Source: Alphaproteobacteria bacterium (GTDB lineage Bacteria; Pseudomonadota; Alphaproteobacteria; Rs-D84). From it: DNA of 36,923 nucleotides. Positions 24,410 to 31,587 of this stretch are shown in pieces. The translations under genes and the position numbers were made by a program. Within the stretch, counting starts at the first letter, position 1; every line of letters starts with the position of its first letter. Below the pieces are notes generated by a model that did not search any database, was not told the DNA's origin, and worked only from the letters and a program-made list of their open reading frames with translations. The DNA is taken from positions 1-36,923 of the forward strand of contig JAFGMU010000042.1 in assembly GCA_016927395.1 (NCBI GenBank), given 5' to 3'.

Positions 24410-25288
24410 TTAAATATTTGATAGTTTTTCTATCAATTCTTGCATTTGAATACGATTTTTGAAAATCAAAATTATTTCGCCTGCCCCACCCTTTTTTTCA
24501 CGCAATTTTACATCTGCCCCCAGAGACTTTTTTATATTCGATTCTATTTCCTTTATTTGATTTTCCGCCATAGAATTCGACAAATGTGCCCTGCTTTGTC
24601 CTGAACGTCCGCTTTGTTTTACCTTTTTTTCAGTATCGGCAACGGACATTTTTTTAGAAATAATTTCATGTGCCAGCGCTTCTGGATTTTCAGCAACAGC
24701 AATTGTACGCGCATGCGAGGCAGATAATTCACCGCTTTCAACCAGTAATTTTACAGATTCTGGTAAATTATCCAGACGCATAATATTTCTGATATAGCTT
24801 TGTGATTTTCCAATCAAACGCGAAACATCAGACAATTCATAACCGACCTTTTCCATCAGATTCTTATAGGCCGACGCTTCTTCAATTGGATTTAAATTTT
24901 CGCGTTGAACGTTTTCTATCAATGCAATTTCCATCGCATTTTCATCAGTAATATTTTTAACCAATGCGGGAATTTCCGCCAGTCCGGCCATTTTACTGGC
25001 ACGAAAACGACGTTCGCCAGCGACAATTTCATAACTGTATGGCTGACCCTTGACCGCACGTAACAAAATTGGTTGCAAAACACCCTTTTCTTTTATAGAT
25101 GCTGCTAAATCTTGCAGTTCTGATTCTGTAAATGTTTTACGTGGCTGATCCGGATTTGCACCAATTTGTATCAATGGAACCTGTCTGACAGCAACACGTT
25201 CACTGCCAGTCAAAACCGATATATCTGGAATATTACCCATTTCTGCTTTTAAATCCGCTAAACCTTTTCCTAATCCAAACTTAGACAT
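24410..25288 (-). CDS. parB: chromosome partitioning protein ParB
   Basis: CTPase and DNA-binding protein that loads at parS and spreads to form the segregation complex. ATG 25288 (MSKFGLGKGLADL), with a strong AAGGAAGGG site, gives 292 residues; the in-frame upstream ATG is inside parA. It shows the N-terminal ParA-interacting GLGKGL motif and VPLIQIGANPDQPRKTF. The CTP-binding GERRFRASKMAGL (about 100) and ENVQRENLNPIEEA follow. The helix-turn-helix is in YELSDVSRLIGKSQSYIRNIMRL (about 145-165), and a C-terminal dimer domain closes the protein. Candidate binding sites lie at 26184, 26265 and 29375. Confidence 0.95.
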   Translation of the reverse strand: MSKFGLGKGLADLKAEMGNIPDISVLTGSERVAVRQVPLIQIGANPDQPRKTFTESELQDLAASIKEKGVLQPILLRAVKGQPYSYEIVAGERRFRASKMAGLAEIPALVKNITDENAMEIALIENVQRENLNPIEEASAYKNLMEKVGYELSDVSRLIGKSQSYIRNIMRLDNLPESVKLLVESGELSASHARTIAVAENPEALAHEIISKKMSVADTEKKVKQSGRSGQSRAHLSNSMAENQIKEIESNIKKSLGADVKLREKKGGAGEIILIFKNRIQMQELIEKLSNI

Positions 25289-25304
25289 ATTCTTCCCTTC
25301 CTTT

Positions 25305-26075
25305 TTATTTATTTCCGATACCATCAACTATTTCTGTTGCTACACGCAGGTACGCCTGGGCCCCAGCCGAGTTAAAATCATAAAACAAAGCTGGTTTTCC
25401 GTGCGATGGAGCTTCGGATATTCTGACATTTCTTGGTACAACTGTTGTGAAAACACGGTCACCAAATGTATTACGAACATCTTCTTCGACTGCACGTGTC
25501 AAACCATAACGTTTATCATACATGGTCAATAAAACACCTAAAATTTCTAACTTAGGATTCCACTTTTTTTGAACCTCAACGATTGTATTAACCAGATGTT
25601 GAACACCTTCTAATGCAAAAAATTCACACTGTAATGGTACAATCACACTGTTCGCAGTTGTCAAAGCATTCAAAGTCAAATAACCCAAAGCTGGTGGACA
25701 ATCCAACAAAATATAATCATAATGATCCATGACCGATTCCAACGCTTCGCGCAGACGGTATTCACGATTATCCATATCCAACAACTCGGCCTCGGCCCCA
25801 GAAAGTGCTGGAGATGATGGTAAAATATGCATACCAGGAACAGCTGTTGATAAAATATTATCCGCAGCGGTTGCTGTTCCCATAATCACACCATAAACAC
25901 TTTGACGATGTGCAGCGCGAACAAAACCCAAACCTGTTCCTGCATTACCCTGGGGATCCAAGTCAATTAACAAAACACGTTTTTTTATTGCGGCCAGCGA
26001 AGCACCTATGTTTATAGCGGTTGTTGTTTTACCAACCCCACCTTTTTGATTTGCAAAAGCAATTATTTCTGTCAT
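25305..26075 (-). CDS. parA: chromosome partitioning ATPase ParA (Soj)
   Basis: Walker-type ATPase that forms a gradient on the nucleoid and moves ParB-parS complexes. ATG 26075 (MTEIIAFANQKGG), with GAAGGAAAT upstream, gives 256 residues; the longer frame crosses the promoter. It has the deviant Walker A KGGVGKTTTAINIG (residues about 11-22), Walker A' LLIDLDPQGNAGTG, and Walker B DYILLDCPPALG. VPRNVRISEAPSHGKP is diagnostic for chromosomal ParA. The gap to parB is 16 bp. The promoter carries an inverted repeat. Confidence 0.95.
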   Translation of the reverse strand: MTEIIAFANQKGGVGKTTTAINIGASLAAIKKRVLLIDLDPQGNAGTGLGFVRAAHRQSVYGVIMGTATAADNILSTAVPGMHILPSSPALSGAEAELLDMDNREYRLREALESVMDHYDYILLDCPPALGYLTLNALTTANSVIVPLQCEFFALEGVQHLVNTIVEVQKKWNPKLEILGVLLTMYDKRYGLTRAVEEDVRNTFGDRVFTTVVPRNVRISEAPSHGKPALFYDFNSAGAQAYLRVATEIVDGIGNK

Positions 26076-26102
26076 TTTACTATTTCCTTCAAACACGATG
26101 AC

Positions 26103-26132
26103 AAGATACAAAAATAAGACCGATTCGGTCAA
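26103..26132 (-). promoter_or_regulatory. parA promoter with operator-like inverted repeat
   Basis: Minus strand TTGACC (26127-26132), 18 bp, TATCTT (26103-26108). A 13-bp palindrome GACCGATTCGGTC (26118-26130, plus strand) overlaps the -35 box and the spacer. It is a likely operator. The core CCGATTCGG also occurs at 188-196. Confidence 0.5.
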
Positions 26133-26183
26133 GTGGATAAAATTATAAATTTGTTATACAAGTATTTTCAATATATTATTAAA

Positions 26184-26199
26184 TATTTCACATGAAATA
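26184..26199. promoter_or_regulatory. parS-like site 1
   Basis: TATTTCACATGAAATA matches the canonical parS TGTTTCACGTGAAACA at 13 of 16 positions and is palindromic except at the centre. It lies in the rsmG-parA gap, where parS sites are commonly found near parAB. Confidence 0.5.
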
Positions 26200-26264
26200 A
26201 AAATCATTATAAACACACAATTTTAACACTCATCTTAAAAACATAATAAAATCATAGAGATATT

Positions 26265-26286
26265 AATTATTTCATATGAAATAATT
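26265..26286. promoter_or_regulatory. parS-like site 2 at the rsmG stop codon
   Basis: A perfect 22-bp palindrome whose core TATTTCATATGAAATA (26268-26283) matches canonical parS at 12 of 16 positions. It encodes the last rsmG codons (LFHMK and stop), so the coding end and the palindrome overlap. Confidence 0.5.
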
Positions 26287-26842
26287 TTATATTTTCAATC
26301 GTAATTATAAAACCGTCACCAGTTTTTGATGGTATAAGATTATAGTCAAACTTGTATTTTTCTTTGGCTGTTTTAATCTCAGACTCAATTTCCCGGCCTT
26401 TTAATAGAAAAAGCCGGCTTTTGGTTTTATATACATAATCCAATATCTTTATCAATGGTGCAAATGCACGCGCGGTAAAAATTAACTCTGTATCGCCCTG
26501 CTTTATATTTTTTACAAAATCTTCTACACGACCATGAAAAATATTCAGGTTTGGTAAATCCAAGGATTGTTTAACTGTGTTTAAAAAACTGGCTTTTTTA
26601 CCAATTGATTCTATACATGTTACATCCCATCCCATTATTGCCAAAACAACTCCTGGAAAACCTGCCCCACTGCCTAAATCTGCCACATAGACATCTTTTG
26701 GCATAACATCAACCAACTGCATCGAGTCGGCAAAATGACGATTTTCTATATCTGTCAGAGTACTGGGTGCGACCAGGTTCATAACCTTGGACCATTCGCA
26801 CAGCAATTCGGCGTATTTTTCAAATTTTTCTTTATTATTCAT
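26267..26842 (-). CDS. rsmG: 16S rRNA guanine-527 N7 methyltransferase RsmG (GidB)
   Basis: Methylates G527 of 16S rRNA; loss often gives low-level streptomycin resistance. The 191-residue protein has the family opening (YAELLCEWSKVMNLVAPSTL), NRHFADSMQL, the SAM-binding ADLGSGAGFPGVVLAI (about residues 69-83) and FTARAFAPL. The C-terminus is slightly short. ATG 26842 has no Shine-Dalgarno and its predicted leader is under 10 nt. It precedes parA by 190 bp. The common mnmG-rsmG-parA-parB order is broken: mnmG is about 9.6 kb away at the window end. Confidence 0.93.
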   Translation of the reverse strand: MNNKEKFEKYAELLCEWSKVMNLVAPSTLTDIENRHFADSMQLVDVMPKDVYVADLGSGAGFPGVVLAIMGWDVTCIESIGKKASFLNTVKQSLDLPNLNIFHGRVEDFVKNIKQGDTELIFTARAFAPLIKILDYVYKTKSRLFLLKGREIESEIKTAKEKYKFDYNLIPSKTGDGFIITIENIKLFHMK

Positions 26843-26856
26843 GGAATTTATTGTAC

Positions 26857-26863
26857 CATAATA
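26857..26863. promoter_or_regulatory. overlapping divergent -10 elements of rsmG and the TPR gene
   Basis: CATAAT (26857-26862, plus) and TATTAT (26858-26863, minus) are the same AT-rich bases read on opposite strands. The plus element lies 6 nt before ATG 26869. Neither direction has a convincing -35, so confidence is limited. Confidence 0.3.
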
Positions 26864-26868
26864 TAGCT

Positions 26869-28485
26869 ATGAGAAAAATAGAAAATTTATTTACAGGTAT
26901 TGGATTATTCGCGATTGTGATTGCAACCGGGGTTGCAATTTGGAATTTGTCGTCACAAAATGGAAAATCCGGAGTTTATGATTTTCCAACAAATAAATAC
27001 GGTGCTTTTCTGGCCAGCCAACATGCAATTTATATAAATGATTTTGAAAAAGCAGCTGAATTTTCCAAAGAATTATCTGATACTGATACGCCAATAGTAA
27101 GAAATACGATAATACTATCAGACTTTTTGAACGGAAAAATACCAGAAACAGCAAGTGTGTTGGGGGATGAAACTGGATCGGCGGCCCAACTGATATATGA
27201 TGCATATCTGGTGCAAAAAAATGATTGGGAAAATGTATATAAAAGACATAAAAATGATGAATCAGCACTTGCATCACCATTGCGTATTTGGTCTGGTGTT
27301 GCCATCGGTAAGTCTGATGAAATTATAAAATTTATAAATAGTCTGAACACCACAAATTCATGGAAAATATTTATAAAAGGCCAAATTTACGCAGAAACTG
27401 GGCGTACTGAGTTGGCGGCAAAGCAATTTGCAAAAGTACCTGTAGATTTTATGAACATTAATGATTATTTATATATAACAGCTTTTTATAATCATAACAA
27501 TATGCGTGATGCCGCAGCGGATCTGGAAAGAAGTTTTACAGAACGCCCTGGCGGCATATATATGTTGAATATGAAAATATCACCAGATTGGGCAAATTAT
27601 ACCGGATTTCATAATGCGATGGCTTTTAATCTGATTCAAAATGTTTCGCACACTCAACTAATGATGTATTCGGATCTTTCACTTTTAATGTTGCGTTTTG
27701 CCCAAGTTGTACAAGACGGTAAAAATTCAGATAAAGATGCTATAAATTATTATCTAGGCCAATATTTCTTGAATAATGGTGGTAACTACGAAGTTTATCT
27801 TAATAAAATTGCAAAAAATAGTCCATTTTATCCGTTTGCAATGATGAAGATGGCTGAAAAAACTGGTAAAACCAGTGAACTTGAAAAAGCAATTAATGCA
27901 AACCCACTGTTTGTACCAGCAATCGTAAAACTAGTTGCAAAAAATATTCAAATTGGTAACGAAAGTACAGCATTAAAAGTTATAAATCATGCGTTAAAAA
28001 ATGAAAATCTTACTGATACCGGGCGTGCATTCTTTTTGAAAACCAGGGCACATATTTACCTTATGTTCAATAAAATTGAATCTGCACAAAATGACATTCA
28101 TGACGCTGCCAAGATTTTACCTATGGATGCTGGAATACTGGCAATTCAATCAAAAATATGGGCGATTCAAAAGCGTGAATTAAATACAGCATATGAATAT
28201 TCGGTTGCACTGGTCAGCAAAAACCCTACGGATATTGAATCATGGGATGTATTGGGAATGGTTGTCTATGCAAAAGAAGGCCCATCAGCCGCACTGGACG
28301 TAATTGGTAAAGTTGCCGAAGTATCTGACAGCTGTTCTTCTTTATTTGAACACTTGGGCGATTTGCAAGCAAAACTGGGTAACAAAGAATTGGCACGCGA
28401 CGCATATTTACATGCAATTGATTTATCTGACGATGGTTTATCTGTAATTCCTCAACTTAAAAATAAAATAAGGAATCTGAAATGA
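26869..28485 (+). CDS. TPR-repeat protein with an N-terminal membrane anchor
   Basis: 538-residue protein with one N-terminal hydrophobic helix (LFTGIGLFAIVIATGVAIW, residues about 7-25) and helical repeats over the rest. The clearest TPR-like units are near 165-200 (IYAETGRTELAAKQF) and 360-520 (NESTALKVINHALK; NELARDAYLHAIDLS-like end). I expect it to be anchored in the inner membrane with the repeats in the periplasm or attached to it. The order matches alphaproteobacterial TPR proteins of unknown role. I chose ATG 26869 over the TTG at 26851, which lies before the -10 box. Stop overlaps gpsA by ATGA. Confidence 0.8.
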   Translation: MRKIENLFTGIGLFAIVIATGVAIWNLSSQNGKSGVYDFPTNKYGAFLASQHAIYINDFEKAAEFSKELSDTDTPIVRNTIILSDFLNGKIPETASVLGDETGSAAQLIYDAYLVQKNDWENVYKRHKNDESALASPLRIWSGVAIGKSDEIIKFINSLNTTNSWKIFIKGQIYAETGRTELAAKQFAKVPVDFMNINDYLYITAFYNHNNMRDAAADLERSFTERPGGIYMLNMKISPDWANYTGFHNAMAFNLIQNVSHTQLMMYSDLSLLMLRFAQVVQDGKNSDKDAINYYLGQYFLNNGGNYEVYLNKIAKNSPFYPFAMMKMAEKTGKTSELEKAINANPLFVPAIVKLVAKNIQIGNESTALKVINHALKNENLTDTGRAFFLKTRAHIYLMFNKIESAQNDIHDAAKILPMDAGILAIQSKIWAIQKRELNTAYEYSVALVSKNPTDIESWDVLGMVVYAKEGPSAALDVIGKVAEVSDSCSSLFEHLGDLQAKLGNKELARDAYLHAIDLSDDGLSVIPQLKNKIRNLK

Positions 28486-29345
28486 AAATAGGTATTCTTG
28501 GGGCAGGGGCATGGGGAACTGCGTTGGCTATTTTATCCAAAAAAGCCGGTAATCAGGTCACATTATGGTCCTATGATGGTACCGTAAAGAATTTTGACGG
28601 TATAAAAAAACAAACAAAATTAAACATTACAAAAAATATTAGTGATTTATCTGATATGGAGGCATGGTTGGTTGTTACACCAGCTGCTTACTTTCGCGAA
28701 ACAATCCGTAAAAGCGCAAAATTTTATAAAAGAAAACCTATAATTATCTGTACCAAGGGCATAGAACCGAAAACAAACAAATTTATGTCTGAAATATTAA
28801 ATGAAGAGATTCCAAACTGTAAAGATTTTGGTGTTCTGTCCGGCCCACAATTTGCAGCCGAAGTTGCAAATGATATTCCAACTGGCAGTACATTAGCGGG
28901 AACAAAAAATACATTAATTGTTGGAAGACAGATTCTAAAAGGTATGTACTTAGAAGAATCAAATGATATAATTGGCGCAGAAATCTGCGGTGTTGGTAAA
29001 AATGCTGTAGCATTAATTTCTGGGTATACCAGTATAAAAGCACTTGGTGAAAATGAAAAAGCTTTGTTATTCACACGTGCCTGGAATGAAGTTGTTGATT
29101 TTGGTCTGGCCAATGGTGCGAAAATAAGATCTTTTCTTGGACTTTGTGGAATAGGTGACTTGTTCTTGTCAGCAACATCAAAAACCAGCCGTAATTATTC
29201 AGCAGGGTTGTCATTGGCAAATAAACAACCCGTTAATGGTACAGTTGAGGGAATATCGGCACTTAACGGTTTAATATTCAGATCAAAGAAATTAAAAGTA
29301 TCTATGCCCGTATTAAAAGAATTAAAATTAAAAATGGGTATATAA
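28482..29345 (+). CDS. gpsA: glycerol-3-phosphate dehydrogenase [NAD(P)+]
   Basis: Makes sn-glycerol-3-phosphate from dihydroxyacetone phosphate for phospholipid synthesis. The 287-residue protein starts with the Rossmann loop IGILGAGAWGTALAIL and has ICTKGIEP and LSGPQFAAEVANDIPTG. The catalytic-lysine region is GVGKNAVALISGYTSIKALGENEKA (in part), and LGLCGIGDLFLSATS and NYSAGLSLA follow. It is about 40 residues shorter than the usual 325-340, mainly in the last helices. It is coupled to the TPR gene by a 4-bp overlap. Confidence 0.93.
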   Translation: MKIGILGAGAWGTALAILSKKAGNQVTLWSYDGTVKNFDGIKKQTKLNITKNISDLSDMEAWLVVTPAAYFRETIRKSAKFYKRKPIIICTKGIEPKTNKFMSEILNEEIPNCKDFGVLSGPQFAAEVANDIPTGSTLAGTKNTLIVGRQILKGMYLEESNDIIGAEICGVGKNAVALISGYTSIKALGENEKALLFTRAWNEVVDFGLANGAKIRSFLGLCGIGDLFLSATSKTSRNYSAGLSLANKQPVNGTVEGISALNGLIFRSKKLKVSMPVLKELKLKMGI

Positions 29346-29370
29346 AAAATCAATACAAACAATAAAATAC

Positions 29371-29417
29371 CGGTAATTTCATATGAAATTGTATAAAAAT
29401 ACCGGCTTTTTTTATTA
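29371..29417 (+). terminator. gpsA terminator enclosing parS-like site 3
   Basis: Outer stem CCGGTA (29371-29376) pairs with TACCGG near 29400, followed by CTTTTTTTATT. Within it AATTTCATATGAAATT (29375-29390) is a perfect 16-bp palindrome that resembles the two palindromes beside parA. It may be both a terminator stem and a ParB site. Confidence 0.5.
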
Positions 29418-29420
29418 AAT

Positions 29421-29444
29421 AAAAACCCGCAACTGCGGGTTTTT
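29421..29444. terminator. bidirectional terminator at the pal 3' end
   Basis: CCCGC-AACT-GCGGG stem with five As before and five Ts after. It acts for pal on the minus strand and as a second barrier to gpsA readthrough. Confidence 0.8.
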
Positions 29445-29465
29445 AATATTTTAAACAATCAACAA

Positions 29466-29879
29466 TTATTTAACCATTGTTGTTGCGTTTCTGTTTTGTG
29501 CCCAAACTTCTTCGCCTGTGCCTTTAACAGCTGGACGTTCTTTACCATAAGAAATTGTAGAGATACGTTTAGAGCTTATACCGTCTTTTACGATAATAGA
29601 TTTCGCAGCAGCTGCACGACGTGCACCCAATGCCAAGTTATATTCCGTAGAACCACGTTCGTCGCAGTTACCTGCTATCTGGATTTTTGTATCTGGGTGA
29701 TTCTTCATATACAAAGATTGACCCAACAAATTGTTGCTTGCATCTTCGGAGATTTCAGAAGAATCAAAGGCAAAGAATACCTTTTGACCATTCATATCTG
29801 CAGGTTCTACAATTGAACCACCGCAAGCAGCCATCAATCCAGCGATACCGGCCAACATTGCTAAGTTTTTTATTTTCAT
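29466..29879 (-). CDS. pal: peptidoglycan-associated lipoprotein Pal
   Basis: Outer-membrane lipoprotein of the Tol-Pal system that tethers the membrane to peptidoglycan during division. The 137-residue precursor has a lipobox (LMAAC, cysteine 19). A short linker leads to an OmpA-like domain beginning VFFAFDSSEISEDA, with the diaminopimelate-binding loop NCDERGSTEYNLALGARRAAAAK (in part; Asp and Arg present). It is shorter than typical Pal (about 170), mainly in the linker. AAGGGAG precedes ATG 29879. The tolQRAB genes and cpoB are not adjacent. A promoter with an inverted repeat lies upstream. Confidence 0.94.
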   Translation of the reverse strand: MKIKNLAMLAGIAGLMAACGGSIVEPADMNGQKVFFAFDSSEISEDASNNLLGQSLYMKNHPDTKIQIAGNCDERGSTEYNLALGARRAAAAKSIIVKDGISSKRISTISYGKERPAVKGTGEEVWAQNRNATTMVK

Positions 29880-29915
29880 GAAAATACTCCCTTGTATTTT
29901 TGTTGTTCATTTATT

Positions 29916-29944
29916 AGTCTATACCAAAATGTTGGTAAAATCAA
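29916..29944 (-). promoter_or_regulatory. pal promoter with an inverted repeat filling its spacer
   Basis: Minus strand TTGATT (29939-29944), 17 bp, TAGACT (29916-29921). The spacer is almost exactly the near-palindrome TACCAAAATGTTGGTA (29922-29937, one mismatch). A regulator bound there would block polymerase. Also possibly shared with the divergent gene at 29957. Confidence 0.55.
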
Positions 29945-29956
29945 GGAAAAATACTA

Positions 29957-30724
29957 ATGGGAACTAATTCTTTGCGTGATTTGAAATTGGCAGGAGTCAA
30001 ATGGGAACTATGTGATAAAACACAATTACAAAAACCAAAAAATGAAACAAAAGTCGAGCCATCTGATTTTGATTTGAGATTAAAAAATTTAAAAAGTCAA
30101 AATATAAATCAATCAATAATTCCGCCGGTTGCACCAATATCAACATCATCTGCAAAAGACAGAGTGAAAAACATAAAAAGTTTGACAGATTTTATTAATG
30201 CTATTTCAAATTTCGATCATCCGCTTCGTCAATTTGCAAAAAACATTGTGATACCGCACCTATGTGAATCTTCGGATTTATTGATAATAACCGATATCCC
30301 ATCCGGCGACGATGATGATAAAGGGCAAATAATGACGGGACGGGCAGGTGATTTATTGGATAAAATGCTTTCCGCAATTGGTCTAAAAAGAAACAATGTT
30401 TCAATTATACCATTGGTATTCTGGCGCACACCTGGTGGACGAACACCTGCACGTGAAGAAATTGACTTGATAAAACCTTTTATATCATGTGCGATTTCAT
30501 TACTTAAACCAAAAGTAATTATTACAATGGGAACATTGCCAGCAGCCGAAATTATTAATGCAAAACTACCTAAGAATCACGGAGAGATAATAAAAAACGA
30601 AGATAATATACCAGTTATACCAATATATCATCCAAATTATTTAATCTTAAAACCAGATACCAAGCGTGATGTTTGGGATGCTTTACAAAAACTGCAAAAT
30701 TTGTTGAAAAATGGGGAAATATAG
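29957..30724 (+). CDS. uracil-DNA glycosylase family 4-like protein, degenerate motifs
   Basis: 255-residue protein of the uracil-DNA-glycosylase superfamily, closest to alphaproteobacterial family-4-like enzymes. Recognisable parts are the N-terminal LRDLKLAGVKW, a proline-rich linker, and HPLRQFAKNIVIPHL where active homologues have a cysteine motif. QIMTGRAGDLLDKMLSAIGLKR follows, then VFWRTPGGRTPAREEI and the late YHPNYLI, which corresponds to the HP(A/S) loop. The usual GEAPG active-site loop reads TDIPSGDDDD, and the cluster cysteines are missing. It may be inactive or use another substrate. ATG 29957 has AAGGA. Confidence 0.7.
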   Translation: MGTNSLRDLKLAGVKWELCDKTQLQKPKNETKVEPSDFDLRLKNLKSQNINQSIIPPVAPISTSSAKDRVKNIKSLTDFINAISNFDHPLRQFAKNIVIPHLCESSDLLIITDIPSGDDDDKGQIMTGRAGDLLDKMLSAIGLKRNNVSIIPLVFWRTPGGRTPAREEIDLIKPFISCAISLLKPKVIITMGTLPAAEIINAKLPKNHGEIIKNEDNIPVIPIYHPNYLILKPDTKRDVWDALQKLQNLLKNGEI

Positions 30725-30761
30725 TTAATAATACAGTGTACAGACTTAAAAGGAGCCTAAA

Positions 30762-31310
30762 ATTAAACCGACAATTAATCGTGATAACCGCAGGGATTTT
30801 GGTCCCCGCATGAACAATAAAATATTTGCAAAAAGCGTTCAGGTAATATCCAGCACGGGTCAGAATCTGGGTGTTATGCCTACGGCTCAGGCGTTGCAAG
30901 CAGCGACCGATGAGGGTTTGGATTTGGTCGAAATCAACGGTGGATCAATACCACCGATTGTAAAAATTATGGATTATGGAAAATTCAAATACGAACAAAA
31001 AAAGAAAGCTGCCGAAGCACGTAAAAACCAGAAAACTACAGAATTAAAAGAAGTCTGGGTAAAGCCTTTTATTGAAGAAAATGATTTGAATATCAAAATG
31101 AAAAAGGTTTTTGAATTCTTGGACGAAGGTGATAAAGTAAAAATATCTGTTATGACCAAGGGCAGCAAACGCGTTTTAGCACAGGGAAGGGAAGCGATTC
31201 CAAAACTTTTTGAAAAAATAATTGAAATAATTGGTGAAAAAGGTGTATTGGAAAGTAAGTCAAAACCTGATGAACGAACAAAATCTATTATTATTGCACC
31301 AACAAAATAA
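30762..31310 (+). CDS. infC: translation initiation factor IF-3, ATT start codon
   Basis: IF-3 keeps ribosomal subunits apart and proofreads start codons. The first ATG (30810) would remove the conserved opening. Reading from ATT 30762, which follows AGGAG by 6 nt, gives 182 residues starting with IKPTINRDNRRDFGPRMN, the normal IF-3 N-terminus. infC starting with ATT is known from E. coli, where it lets IF-3 repress its own translation. The body is complete: N-domain (MPTAQALQAATDEGLDLVEI), linker (KKKAAEARKNQK) and C-domain (EVWVKPFIEENDLNIKMKKV). rpmI and rplT, usually downstream, are replaced by a terminator and tRNA-Val. Confidence 0.95.
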   Translation: MKPTINRDNRRDFGPRMNNKIFAKSVQVISSTGQNLGVMPTAQALQAATDEGLDLVEINGGSIPPIVKIMDYGKFKYEQKKKAAEARKNQKTTELKEVWVKPFIEENDLNIKMKKVFEFLDEGDKVKISVMTKGSKRVLAQGREAIPKLFEKIIEIIGEKGVLESKSKPDERTKSIIIAPTK

Positions 31311-31313
31311 AGA

Positions 31314-31335
31314 ACCGGCAAATGCCGGTTTTTTG
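31314..31335 (+). terminator. infC terminator
   Basis: ACCGGC-AAAT-GCCGGT stem followed by TTTTTTG, the same stem and loop as at 17521-17546. It lies 3 bp after the infC stop. Confidence 0.88.
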
Positions 31336-31345
31336 TTTAATTTAT

Positions 31346-31373
31346 TTGCAATTAATTTTTACTTTGTTATAAT
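31346..31373 (+). promoter_or_regulatory. tRNA-Val(GAC) promoter
   Basis: TTGCAA (31346-31351), 16 bp, TATAAT (31368-31373). Predicted start near 31380, 7 nt before the tRNA. Confidence 0.65.
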
Positions 31374-31386
31374 TTGTGGCGTTTTC

Positions 31387-31463
31387 GGGTGATTAGCTCA
31401 GTTGGCTAGAGCGTTACGTTGACATCGTAAAGGTCGTTGGTTCGAGTCCAATATCACCCACCA
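31387..31463 (+). tRNA. tRNA-Val, anticodon GAC
   Basis: A 77-nt cloverleaf. Acceptor GGGTGAT pairs with ATCACCC, then A and an encoded CCA. The D-arm TAGCTCAGTTGGCTAGAGC is identical to that of tRNA-Val(TAC). The anticodon stem TTACG/CGTAA holds loop TTGACAT with anticodon GAC (valine), and the T-arm carries GGTTCGAGTCC. With the TAC isoacceptor it covers all four valine codons. Confidence 0.97.
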
Positions 31464-31473
31464 TTATTTATAT

Positions 31474-31570
31474 AAAGGAATTTTAAATATGCGAATGTAC
31501 AACTAAGGTTATACAAAAAATTCAACGGGATTCAGTATTTTCGAACGCCCTGTTAGGGGCGTTTATTTAT
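31474..31570 (+). promoter_or_regulatory. mini-ORF and terminator-like hairpin between tRNA-Val and metG
   Basis: AAAGGA (31474-31479), 9 nt, then ATG 31489 opens a five-codon frame (M-R-M-Y-N, stop 31506). TGTACAAC and GTTATACA (31497-31516) form a small imperfect hairpin. AACGCCC/GGGCGTT (31544-31563) forms a perfect 7-bp stem followed by TATTTAT. It terminates the tRNA transcript or attenuates metG; metG has no clear promoter of its own. Confidence 0.4.
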
Positions 31571-31587
31571 AAAAAAAAGATAAAAAC

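Noticed and set aside
17521-31335. The repeated ACCGGC-AAAT-GCCGGT hairpin as a mobile repeat element
   Set aside because: Each copy is directly at a gene 3' end with a T-run, and the copies share only the stem and loop; they are ordinary terminators.
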